59,536 nt of DNA from CAMLHP01 sp035759745 (lineage in GTDB: Bacteria > Gemmatimonadota > Gemmatimonadetes > Gemmatimonadales > GWC2-71-9). The first letter of the stretch is position 1. Every line of letters begins with the position of its first letter. Below are positions 1 through 7,297 of this stretch, piece by piece. The notes beneath the pieces were generated by a model. That model saw nothing but the letters and a program-made list of their open reading frames with translations. It was not told where the DNA came from and ran no database searches. The position numbers and the translations under genes were made by a program. Location of the stretch: the NCBI GenBank assembly GCA_035759745.1, contig DASTUF010000050.1, positions 1-59,536 of the forward strand, read 5' to 3'.

Positions 1-210
1 CTGGGCTACGCCATCTGGTACCGGGCGCTCCGGCACCTGGCGGTGACCCAGGCCGGCATGGTGCAGCTGAGCGTGCCGGTGGTCGCGGCGCTGGGTGCCG
101 TGGTGTTCCTGGGCGAGTCGCTGAGCACTCGCCTGCTGCTCTCCGGTGTCGCCGTGCTGGGCGGCATCGCCCTGGTGCTCTCGGCGCGATCCACCGATGA
201 CTCTGAATGA
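1..210 (+). CDS. EamA/DMT-family transporter, C-terminal fragment
   Basis: The frame is open from the window edge to a TGA at 208-210 (69 residues); the start lies outside the window. The fragment has two hydrophobic helices with the typical last-helix layout of EamA (drug/metabolite transporter) proteins: a VPVVAALGAVVFLGE stretch, where the P and the GE at the helix end are family hallmarks, then GVAVLGGIALVLS. The family exports small metabolites across the inner membrane; the substrate cannot be told from this piece. The last codons (STDDSE) already lie inside the left arm of the inverted repeat at 185-361. Confidence 0.8.
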   Translation: MGYAIWYRALRHLAVTQAGMVQLSVPVVAALGAVVFLGESLSTRLLLSGVAVLGGIALVLSARSTDDSE

Positions 211-361
211 ACTGCGATGACGCTGATGGCTCCGGCGAACCTCCGACGCTGCTGCTTCCCTTCGGACATGCCACCGGGGCCGGCTGGGGTTCAACGGCAT
301 TTGGTGGCGAGTCGGGCTATCAGCGTCATCAGCAGTTCCATCTGTTTCATCTGTGGTCCAG
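185..361. repeat. Inverted repeat between convergent genes (GATGACGCTGAT arms)
   Basis: The left arm (about 188-230) and the right arm (about 319-360) are imperfect inverted copies sharing a GATGACGCTGAT core and degenerate CAGATGAA-type units, around a GC-rich loop. The EamA stop (208-210) and the stop of the convergent hydrolase (347-349) both lie in the arms. Related sequence occurs at 10160-10215 and, inside a gene, at 46785-46827. It could act as a bidirectional terminator; this is inferred from position only. Confidence 0.6.
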
Positions 362-1273
362 AAACCGGATCGCCACCTCTGCCAGCCGCGGATCGCTGAA
401 CATCGTGTAGTGCGTCACGCCCGGCACGATGGCCAGCTGCGACGCGATCTGGCCTGATCCATCCCAGCCGCCATCCCGCTTCCCGCCTCCCAGCAGCCCG
501 AACAGCTCGACCGCGTGGGACGGTGGGGCGATGTCGGCATCACCCGCGGCCACCAGCGTCGGCGCCTTGATGCCGGCGATTTCGGCCGAGTAGTCGTAGT
601 CCTTCAGCATGAATGCGCCGATGCGCTCCAGCAGCACTGGCCAGTCCTCGGGGCGGGGCGCCAGCGCGCTGTACACCTGGTACATCGGTGTCTGCTTCAT
701 CGCCTCTGCCGCTTCGGCGGTGACACCCTTCTGGGCCTCGAGGATTTCCGGGTAGAAGCCGCTGCGCTTGAAGATTGCCGACGCGGCCACCAGCCGGTCG
801 ACAACCTCGGGGTGCCGGATCGCGGTCTGCAGCGCGACGCCGGCGCCGAGCGAGTAGCCCATGACATCGGCCTTGCCGAGCTCGAGGTGGGCGATCAGCG
901 CGGCGATGTCGTCGGCCATCAACGCGGGGTCCAGCGGACGGTCGCCGACCAGGGCAGTCCGGCCGTGGCCGTACAGGTCCACCGCGATCACCTGACGTCC
1001 CTCGGCCAGCAGGGGAAGGTTGGGGCCGAACATCTCGATGGCACCCAGGCCACCGTGGAGCAGGACCAGCGGCTTGCCGGTGCCATGGATCTCATAGTAG
1101 AGGTGCACGCCGTTGACGTCGGCGTAATGGCCGTTGGGCTTGCTCTTGCCAGCCCCGCTACCCCAGGGACCGGCCTCGGACTGGGCCTGTGACACCGCGG
1201 GCAGGAGCAGCGCGCTCAGGGTCAGGGCGGCGAGCATACGGCGAGTTGGGCGGTTCTCCAGGATGGAACGCAT
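347..1273 (-). CDS. Exported alpha/beta-fold hydrolase
   Basis: This is a 308-residue alpha/beta hydrolase. The start at 1273 is preferred over an upstream ATG because it gives a clean Sec signal peptide (MRSILENRPTRRMLAALTLS, cleavage after VSQA). The oxyanion-hole motif HGGLG is near residue 73, the nucleophile elbow GYSLGAG has Ser at about 141, the acid is in the AAGDAD segment, and the catalytic His is in GVTHYTMF near the C-terminus. A Gly-rich insert (GGGKRDGGWDGSGQ) lies between the acid and the His. The substrate is unknown; esterase- or haloperoxidase-like activity is possible. It ends inside the inverted repeat at 185-361. Confidence 0.85.
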   Translation of the reverse strand: MRSILENRPTRRMLAALTLSALLLPAVSQAQSEAGPWGSGAGKSKPNGHYADVNGVHLYYEIHGTGKPLVLLHGGLGAIEMFGPNLPLLAEGRQVIAVDLYGHGRTALVGDRPLDPALMADDIAALIAHLELGKADVMGYSLGAGVALQTAIRHPEVVDRLVAASAIFKRSGFYPEILEAQKGVTAEAAEAMKQTPMYQVYSALAPRPEDWPVLLERIGAFMLKDYDYSAEIAGIKAPTLVAAGDADIAPPSHAVELFGLLGGGKRDGGWDGSGQIASQLAIVPGVTHYTMFSDPRLAEVAIRFLDHR

Positions 1274-1332
1274 TGTCGTGTCCGGGCTGAGGGTTTGGTG
1301 TACCGCTTCATGGACACGACGAACGGGGATTG

Positions 1333-1627
1333 CCGAATTCGACAAACTGCAACCGCAGAACTGCAACTGCAACCGCAGATTTCGCCGATTTTGAACCGCT
1401 GATTATCCGCGGGTGTGTCAGCTGACGTTGCGACCGGCATAGCTCGATGTTGCTGCGTTTGTGGGCGATCCACCGGCCTCCGGCGTACCTCCCACAACAA
1501 CAAGAAGTGCCTGCTTGAGCGACCCAGTCCGGACTGCCTCGGGCAATCAGCAGTTCAAATCAGCGTCATCTGCGGTTGCAGTTTTGCCTGAGTTGCAGGT
1601 TGCAACGCAAGTCGCTTGTCGAATTGG
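1333..1627. repeat. Nested inverted-repeat element, copy A (REPIN-like)
   Basis: The outer arms consist of degenerate AACTGCAACCGCAGATT units at 1334-1404 and their inverse at 1546-1627; both ends carry a CGAATTC/GAATTGG-type terminus. The inner doublet is at 1458-1503, opening TTTGTGGGCG and closing CTCCCACAACAAC. It fills most of the 422-bp spacer between the hydrolase and the first DGPF gene, and I see no gene in the spacer. The inner doublet is shared with the elements at 5762, 7045, 42160, 44597 and 49707. Confidence 0.7.
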
Positions 1628-1696
1628 CTACCGTTCATTCGACGTACTTGCAGAGACCGAAGTAGCGGCCCTGCAAACAACCATAAGGAGGATCCC

Positions 1697-2122
1697 ATGC
1701 GGTTCATGGTCATAGTGAAAGCCAACAAGGACTCCGAGGCGGGCGTGATGCCCAGCCAGGAGGACCTTGCGGGGATGGGCGCATTCAACGAGAAGCTGAT
1801 CGAGGCGGGTGTGATGCTGGCGGGCGAGGGATTGCTGGCGAGCTCCAAGGGTTCTCGCGTGAAGTTCACGGGCGACAAGCGGACGGTGACCGACGGGCCG
1901 TTTGCCGAAAGCAAGGAACTGGTGGCCGGCTTCTGGATCATCAAGGCCGCGTCGAAGGCGGACGCCATCGAGTGGATGAAGGGCGCGCCCTTCCGGAACG
2001 GCGAGGAATTGGAGATCCGCCAGATTGCCGAGGCCGAGGATTTCGGCGCCGAGTTCACGCCCGAGTTGCAGGCGCAGGAGGATCGCCACCGGGTCCAGGC
2101 TGAAGCCAACGCCCGGCGCTGA
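1697..2122 (+). CDS. YCII/DGPF-domain protein 1
   Basis: A 141-residue protein of the YCII-related (DGPF) family. It opens MRFMVIVKANKD and has the hallmark VTDGPFAESKELVAGFWII followed by an alpha/beta half (A..WM...P....ELEIRQI). The start has a strong Shine-Dalgarno AAGGAGG at 1685-1691. Family members are small cytosolic ferredoxin-like-fold proteins, usually encoded next to ECF42 sigma factors; their biochemical role is not established. It is the first of three tandem paralogues upstream of the sigma factor at 3063. The C-terminal 20 residues are charged and Gln/Ala-rich. Confidence 0.9.
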   Translation: MRFMVIVKANKDSEAGVMPSQEDLAGMGAFNEKLIEAGVMLAGEGLLASSKGSRVKFTGDKRTVTDGPFAESKELVAGFWIIKAASKADAIEWMKGAPFRNGEELEIRQIAEAEDFGAEFTPELQAQEDRHRVQAEANARR

Positions 2123-2164
2123 TCAATCCGACTTCAATGACCAACCAATTGAGGAAGCGCACCG

Positions 2165-2578
2165 ATGCGATATCTGTCCTTCTACAAGCCAGGCTTCGAC
2201 CATGATGCACCACCGCCCAACGTGGATTTCGCGGGGATGGGCGCGCTCATCGAGGAGATGACCGCCGCCGGAATCCTGATTGCGACCGACGGACTGCAGT
2301 CGAGCCGCAAGGGGCTCAAGGTCCAGGTGGATGACGCCGGTGACTTCGTGGTGACCGACGGTCCCTTTGCCGAGACCAAGGAGATCATCGGTGGATACGC
2401 CATCCTCGAGGCGAAGTCGAAGGAGCACGTGATCGAGCTGACCAAGCGCTTCCTGGCGGTCATGGGCTCGGGTCAGTGCGAGGTCCGGCTGATGCAGGAC
2501 GCCGGCGCGGAGACATGCCTGGACGGCGGGATCTCGATGGGCGAAGCGGCCGAGGGCGTGCTCTCGCAGGGCAACTGA
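2165..2578 (+). CDS. YCII/DGPF-domain protein 2
   Basis: A 137-residue paralogue of its neighbours with the same core, VTDGPFAETKEIIGGYAILE. It starts 42 bp after the first DGPF gene, in the same orientation, so the two are probably co-transcribed. The N-terminus (MRYLSFYKPGFDHDAPPPN) differs from the MRFM start of the other two, and its C-terminal tail (CLDGGISMGEAAEGVLSQGN) is also distinct. The three copies therefore look like old tandem duplicates that have diverged rather than recent ones. Function is inferred only from the family and the sigma-factor linkage. Confidence 0.88.
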   Translation: MRYLSFYKPGFDHDAPPPNVDFAGMGALIEEMTAAGILIATDGLQSSRKGLKVQVDDAGDFVVTDGPFAETKEIIGGYAILEAKSKEHVIELTKRFLAVMGSGQCEVRLMQDAGAETCLDGGISMGEAAEGVLSQGN

Positions 2579-2598
2579 ACCCGGGAAGGAAGTCCACC

Positions 2599-3009
2599 AT
2601 GCGTTTCATGCTGCTGATGATTCCCAAGGGCTACGAGTCGGCTGCGCCGGGAACGGTGCCGGATGATGTCGAGGCCGTGGCCAGGATGATGAAGTACAAC
2701 GAGTCGCTCCAGCGGGCGGGAGTGCTGCTGGCGCTCGACGGGCTCCATCCCCCGTCGATGGGCGCCAGGGTGACGTTCGAGGGCGGAAAGCCCCGGGTGA
2801 CCGATGGTCCCTTCGCCGAGGCAAAGGAAGTTCTGGGCGGCTATTGGGTGATCGACGTCAAGTCGAAGGAAGAGGCGGTGCAGTGGGCGATGCGCTGCCC
2901 CGCCGGCGAGAACGAAATCGTCGAGGTCCGCCAGGTGCAGGAGGTGGAGGACTTCCCGCCCGAGGTGCAGGCCGTCACCTCCGGGCTGCCGGAGATGCAG
3001 GGCCGGTAG
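2599..3009 (+). CDS. YCII/DGPF-domain protein 3
   Basis: A 136-residue DGPF protein: MRFMLLMIPKGYES at the start, VTDGPFAEAKEVLGGYWVID in the core, and an EIVEVRQVQEVEDF strand near the end. The start at 2599 matches the first paralogue and follows GGAAGGA at 2584-2590; the frame is open further upstream but that part overlaps gene 2. It lies 20 bp after gene 2 and 53 bp before the sigma gene, completing a four-gene unit of the kind known for ECF42 sigma factors. Confidence 0.9.
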   Translation: MRFMLLMIPKGYESAAPGTVPDDVEAVARMMKYNESLQRAGVLLALDGLHPPSMGARVTFEGGKPRVTDGPFAEAKEVLGGYWVIDVKSKEEAVQWAMRCPAGENEIVEVRQVQEVEDFPPEVQAVTSGLPEMQGR

Positions 3010-3062
3010 GGCGTCAGCCGGGGCACTTGCTCCGGTGGGTGTAGCAGGCGTGATTGGTTGCC

Positions 3063-4331
3063 GTGACGGAAACCGACACCCACCGGGCAATAGACGCGGT
3101 CTGGCGCATGGAGTCGGCCAGGCTGATCGCCGGCCTCGCGCGTCTGGTGCGCGATGTCGGCGTGGCGGAAGACCTTGCCCAGGACGCCCTGGTCATCGCT
3201 CTGGAGAAGTGGCCCGACTCAGGTGTCCCTGACAATCCCGGCGCCTGGCTCATGGCCACCGCCAAGCATCGCGCCATCGATCACCTGCGCCGGAACCGGC
3301 GACTCGAGACCAAGCATGCCGAACTGGGGCATGAACTCGAGGTGCGGCACGAACTGGCCCAGCCGGATCTCGAGGCGGCCATGGATGATGATGTGGGTGA
3401 CGACCTGCTGCGGCTCATTTTCACCGCATGTCATCCGGTGCTCGCGCCCGAAGGCCGGCTGGCGCTGACCCTCCGGCTGGTGGGAGGGCTCACCACCGAC
3501 GAGATCGCCCGGGCCTTCCTGGTTCCGGTTCCCACCATGGCCCAGCGGATCACCCGGGCCAAGCGTACCTTGTCCGACGCACGCGTTCCCTTCGAGATGC
3601 CTCAGCTCGCTGATCGCGCCGAGCGCCTGTCGTCGGTACTGGAAGTGCTCTACCTGGTCTTCAACGAGGGCTATTCGGCCACGGCGGGCGAGGACCTGCT
3701 TCGCCCGGCGCTTTGCGACGAGGCGATGCGACTGGCCCGGATCCTCTCCGGCCTGGCGCCAAATGAGCCGGAAGTGCACGGGCTGCTGGCGCTGCTGGAA
3801 CTCCAGGCCTCGCGTTCCCGTGCGCGGGTGTCCGCATCCGGCGACCTGATCCTCCTGCTGGACCAGAACCGGGCCCTGTGGGATCAGCTGCTGATTCGCC
3901 GGGGGCTGGCGGCACTGGAGCGGGCCCAGCGGCTGGGTGGGGCCAGCGGCCCGTACGCGCTGCAAGCGGCCATCGCTGCCTGCCATGCCCGCGCCCGGAC
4001 CGCCGATGAAACCGACTGGCGCCGGATTGCGTCGCTGTACGATGTGCTTTCGAATGTGGTCCCTTCTCCGGTGGTCGAACTCAACCGTGCAGTGGCGGTA
4101 GCGATGGCGTTCGGTCCGCAGGAAGGCCTCGAGCTGGTCGAGTCGCTGGGCGCCGAATCGGCGCTCAAGGCCTACCACCTGCTGCCCAGCGTGAAGGGCG
4201 ACCTCCTCCTCAAGCTGGGCCGTTCGGACGAGGCGAGGGCCGAGTTCGAGCGGGCTGCCTCGCTGACCCGGAACGAGCGGGAGCGCGTGTTCCTCCTGAA
4301 GCGAGCGAAAGAGTGCACGGTTGAGCACTGA
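3063..4331 (+). CDS. ECF42-type RNA polymerase sigma factor with C-terminal TPR-like extension
   Basis: A 422-residue ECF sigma factor. Residues 1-75 carry region sigma2 (ARLIAGLARLVRDVGVAEDL, then GAWLMATAKHRAIDHLRR). Residues about 110-165 carry sigma4 (LTLRLVGGLTTDEIARAFLV, MAQRITRAKRT). A roughly 230-residue helical extension of the DUF6596/TPR type follows, with FNEGYSA and ELNRAVAV motifs. This layout plus adjacent DGPF genes defines ECF42, in which the C-terminal extension is thought to control activity in place of an anti-sigma factor. A GTG start at 3063 is chosen from typical family N-termini (MTETDTHRAI); a TTG at 3054 is the alternative. The gene overlaps the MATE gene by 11 bp. 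Confidence 0.9.
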   Translation: MTETDTHRAIDAVWRMESARLIAGLARLVRDVGVAEDLAQDALVIALEKWPDSGVPDNPGAWLMATAKHRAIDHLRRNRRLETKHAELGHELEVRHELAQPDLEAAMDDDVGDDLLRLIFTACHPVLAPEGRLALTLRLVGGLTTDEIARAFLVPVPTMAQRITRAKRTLSDARVPFEMPQLADRAERLSSVLEVLYLVFNEGYSATAGEDLLRPALCDEAMRLARILSGLAPNEPEVHGLLALLELQASRSRARVSASGDLILLLDQNRALWDQLLIRRGLAALERAQRLGGASGPYALQAAIAACHARARTADETDWRRIASLYDVLSNVVPSPVVELNRAVAVAMAFGPQEGLELVESLGAESALKAYHLLPSVKGDLLLKLGRSDEARAEFERAASLTRNERERVFLLKRAKECTVEH

Positions 4332-5760
4332 TACTCCTGCGGCGCCGGTGGCCGCCGTCGCGCCCGTCGGTCCCGCGCCGCGCCGCTACGACCGGTCGAT
4401 CGTCGAGGGTCCCCTGCTGCCGGCCGTCTGGAAGATTGCCTGGCCCACGATGCTCACCAACGTCATCGGAGGGCTGCAGGGGATCGTGGACCACGTGCTG
4501 GTGGGCCACCTGGTGGGCTTCCGCGGCAACGCCGCCATCGGCGTGAGCATGCAGGTGTGGCTGGTGGTGATCATCTTCATTACCTCGCTCTTCACCGGCA
4601 TGAGCGTGCTGGTGGCGCGATTCGCCGGCGCGGGCGAGACCGAGAAGGTGGACCGGGTGGTGTACCAGGCGTTCCTCACCGCGGTCTTCATGTCAGTGGG
4701 GCTCATGGCGCCGGTGGGCTACTTTGCCGCGCCCTGGCTGCTGGACCTGGTCAACGCCGCGCCGATGGTGAAAGCCGAGGCGCTGCCGTTCATCCGCATC
4801 ATGTTCGTGTTCAGCGGTGGCATGCTGATGTTCTTCATGCTGAGCGGCGCGCTCCGCTCGGCCGGCGACGCCCGCACCCCCATGGTGCTCGGCATCGCGC
4901 TCACCGTGATGAACCTGGTGTTCAACCTCATTCTCATTCCGGGGCTCGGTCCAATTCCGGCGTTCGGCACCGCCGGTTCGGCGATGGGCACCTCGCTCGC
5001 ATCGGGGCTGCTGGGCTTCTACGCGCTCTGGAAGCTGTGGACCGGCGGATGGGTCGTGTCGTTCCCGCGGGGCAGGGGATGGGGGCCCGACTGGGGGATC
5101 ATCCGCTCGCTGTTCCGGTTTGGGCTGCCCACCGGGATCCAGGGCATCGCGATGAATGTCGGCGGAGTGTTCATGCTCGCGTTCATCGGTTCGGTGGCTC
5201 AGAGCGCGGCGGCCCAGGCCGCCTTCAGCGTCTCCTACACTCAGCTCTTCTCGCTGATCACGTGGACCTCGGTCGGATTGATGGGCGCGGCGGCCGCGGT
5301 GGCGGGACAGAACCTCGGCGCCGGCCAGCCGGATCGCGCTGCCGATGCCGTGCACCTCGCCTCCCGCTTCGGCATGGCCGTCGCGGCGGCGATCGGCCTG
5401 CTGTTCTTCCTGGTGCCGCGCCAGCTGCTGGCGATCTTCGGCATGACCGAGCCGGCGGTGGTCGAGATCGGGGTGGAGCTGCTGCGGGTGCTGAGCGTGT
5501 CGGGGATGTTCATCGCGGTGGCGCTGACTTACACCGGCGGGCTGCAGGGCACCGGCGACACCCGGAGCCCGCTCTACATCTCGATCGTCTCACAGGTGCT
5601 GATACCGCTGGGCATCTGCTTCTACATCCAGCAGACCAGCCACCTCGACCCGATCGACATCTGGTACGCGATCCTGGCGGGCCACGCGTCCCGCTGCGCG
5701 CTCAGCGTGCTGCGTTTCCGGCAAGGCCAGTGGCGCAGCATCGCGGTGGACATCGGCTGA
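4321..5760 (+). CDS. MATE-family multidrug/metabolite efflux transporter
   Basis: A 479-residue integral membrane protein with about 12 hydrophobic segments in two related halves, as in MATE (NorM/DinF-type) exporters that use Na+ or H+ gradients. Recognisable parts are the N-terminal WPTMLTNVIGGLQGIVD, GALRSAGDARTPM at the end of the first half, and the parallel GGLQGTGDTRSPLY in the second half. The TTG start at 4321 lies inside the 3' end of the sigma gene, so translation is probably coupled and the pump may belong to the ECF42 unit. An Ala/Pro-rich leader of about 20 residues precedes the first conserved segment. Confidence 0.88.
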   Translation: MSTDTPAAPVAAVAPVGPAPRRYDRSIVEGPLLPAVWKIAWPTMLTNVIGGLQGIVDHVLVGHLVGFRGNAAIGVSMQVWLVVIIFITSLFTGMSVLVARFAGAGETEKVDRVVYQAFLTAVFMSVGLMAPVGYFAAPWLLDLVNAAPMVKAEALPFIRIMFVFSGGMLMFFMLSGALRSAGDARTPMVLGIALTVMNLVFNLILIPGLGPIPAFGTAGSAMGTSLASGLLGFYALWKLWTGGWVVSFPRGRGWGPDWGIIRSLFRFGLPTGIQGIAMNVGGVFMLAFIGSVAQSAAAQAAFSVSYTQLFSLITWTSVGLMGAAAAVAGQNLGAGQPDRAADAVHLASRFGMAVAAAIGLLFFLVPRQLLAIFGMTEPAVVEIGVELLRVLSVSGMFIAVALTYTGGLQGTGDTRSPLYISIVSQVLIPLGICFYIQQTSHLDPIDIWYAILAGHASRCALSVLRFRQGQWRSIAVDIG

Positions 5761-5761
5761 G

Positions 5762-6065
5762 GAAGTACAACCGCAAGAATTGCGAGAACTGCAACCGCAG
5801 GAACAACTGCAACCGCAGATTACGCCGATTTTAACAGCTGATTGCCCGGGGCAGGCCGGGCATTCTAGCTCCCGCAAGCACTGCCTGTTGTTGTGGGCGG
5901 AACGCCGGAGGCCAGTGCATCACCCACAAGAACAACAACAAGGAGGTCTGCCCGCTGCAGCGCCGCCGTGGGTACCTGGGAACAATCGGCTGTTGAAATC
6001 TGCGTAATCTGCGGTTGCAGTTCCTGCAATTCTTGCGGTTGCAGTTCTTGCGGTTTCAGGTCCTG
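5762..6065. repeat. Nested inverted-repeat element, copy B (REPIN-like)
   Basis: It occupies the whole 308-bp gap between the convergent MATE and DUF1460 genes. The outer arms are repeated AACTGCAACCGCAG units at about 5766-5843 and their inverse at 5988-6060 (CTGCGGTTGCAGTTCCTGC and so on). The inner doublet is at 5888-5943, opening TTGTTGTGGGCGGAACGCCG and closing CACCCACAAGAACAACAAC. The MATE stop is 2 bp outside one end and the DUF1460 stop about 4 bp outside the other. No gene is seen in it. Confidence 0.7.
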
Positions 6066-6068
6066 CTA

Positions 6069-7034
6069 TTATGCCCAGAGCGGCCGGGCGACGAGGATCC
6101 CGGTCGAGCGCCCGATCGCGGCGACGTACTCGGGAAGCGCTGAGCCCGTCACCTCCACCACCCCGCCCGAGAGGGGCGCGTGCAGCACCCGCAGCACGCC
6201 GTCGTCGCCGCGGTATGCGAACGCCGCATGGGTCACATCCAGCCCCACAATGCTGGTGGCGAACGCCAGCACATCGCCGGTCTCGATCCGGCCCTGGATC
6301 TCGGGAATCCGCTCGGTCGGAACCACCAGCCGGGGCGAAGCGTCCAGGGTCCGCTCCATCTCCCGGACCTTTTGCCACTCCGCCGCAGTCGCCGAGGCCG
6401 GGTAGCGACTGCGGTGCTCGCTCATGAAGCGCAACAGGCGGTTGTCCTTCTCTCCCCCCAGTTCCGCGCCCAGGTCCCGTACCAGCCCCCGCTTCGCGCC
6501 GTCGCTGATCCACTCGCTGAAGTAATGCAGCCGCGAGGCGTAGCCGGTGCGGACGCCGCCCCGGTAGCGCATCCGCTCAATCTCCTGTCCGAAGCGTTCC
6601 CAGGTGGGCTCGCCCTCAGCTGCCGCCACCCGTGCCAGCGCCAGGCAGCTCTCTACCAGCGTCACACAGTCGAAACTGGTGAGCGATACCTCGAGCGGCT
6701 CGGCGGTGGGATCACCGCCGGCCTTGATGTACGCGTCGAGCGCGCCTGCCACATACGGCGTACCGGCGGCGAGCTCGCCCACTCTCGCGGCGGCCCTGCC
6801 GAGAGATGCGTCCGGCGTCGCAAGCCCTTGCGTTCGGAGCGCCGCCACCCACAGCGCGAGCCGCTCGTCGTCCGTGGCGGGGCCGGTTGCCGGGGCTGGC
6901 GGCGGCTGGTCCGCCGCCGACTCGATGGTGGCGTCCTTCCGGGCGCAGGCGGACAGGGGAAAGGGCAGCGCCAGCACCGCAGCGGCAGCGGCGGCGTGGC
7001 GGATCAGGTCGCGTCTGCTTGGTGGAGTCGGCAT
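6069..7034 (-). CDS. DUF1460-domain lipoprotein, putative cell-wall amidase-like enzyme
   Basis: 321 residues. The N-terminus has a twin-Arg-like start (PPSRRDLIRH), a hydrophobic stretch and a lipobox LSAC near residue 30, so it is likely a membrane-anchored periplasmic lipoprotein. The DUF1460 (NlpC/P60-like fold) domain follows, with the catalytic Cys in SFDCVTLVE and the probable His in GLDVTHAAFAY. DUF1460 proteins are thought to cleave amide bonds in peptidoglycan or peptide-like substrates. The 40 residues after the lipobox are Ala/Pro-rich. It is flanked by repeat elements on both sides, so it is probably monocistronic. Confidence 0.85.
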   Translation of the reverse strand: MPTPPSRRDLIRHAAAAAAVLALPFPLSACARKDATIESAADQPPPAPATGPATDDERLALWVAALRTQGLATPDASLGRAAARVGELAAGTPYVAGALDAYIKAGGDPTAEPLEVSLTSFDCVTLVESCLALARVAAAEGEPTWERFGQEIERMRYRGGVRTGYASRLHYFSEWISDGAKRGLVRDLGAELGGEKDNRLLRFMSEHRSRYPASATAAEWQKVREMERTLDASPRLVVPTERIPEIQGRIETGDVLAFATSIVGLDVTHAAFAYRGDDGVLRVLHAPLSGGVVEVTGSALPEYVAAIGRSTGILVARPLWA

Positions 7035-7044
7035 GCTGGAAACC

Positions 7045-7297
7045 TAACTGCAACCGCAGATTGCGCAGATTTGAACCGCTGATTGCCTGAGGCAGTCCTG
7101 GCTGAATCGCTCCAGCCAGTACTGCTGGTGTTTGTGGGAGAAGCGCCGGAGACCGACGCTCCGCCCACAAAAACAACAGCGAGGTCTGTGCCCACCGCGG
7201 CGCGGCCAGGGATTCCTGGGACAATCAGCGGTTCAAATCTGCGCAATCTGCGGTTGCAGTTGTTGCAGTTGTTGCAGTTGTTGCTGCTCTTGCGGAT
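7045..7297. repeat. Nested inverted-repeat element, copy C (REPIN-like)
   Basis: It fills the gap between two minus-strand genes. The left outer arm is 7047-7085 (AACTGCAACCGCAGATTGCG) and the right arm 7222-7262 is its inverse. The right arm runs into a 9-bp tandem array (GTTGTTGCA units) up to about 7297, where the kinase stop codon lies. The inner doublet is at 7128-7180, opening GTGTTTGTGGGAG and closing CGCCCACAAAAACAAC. Confidence 0.7.
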
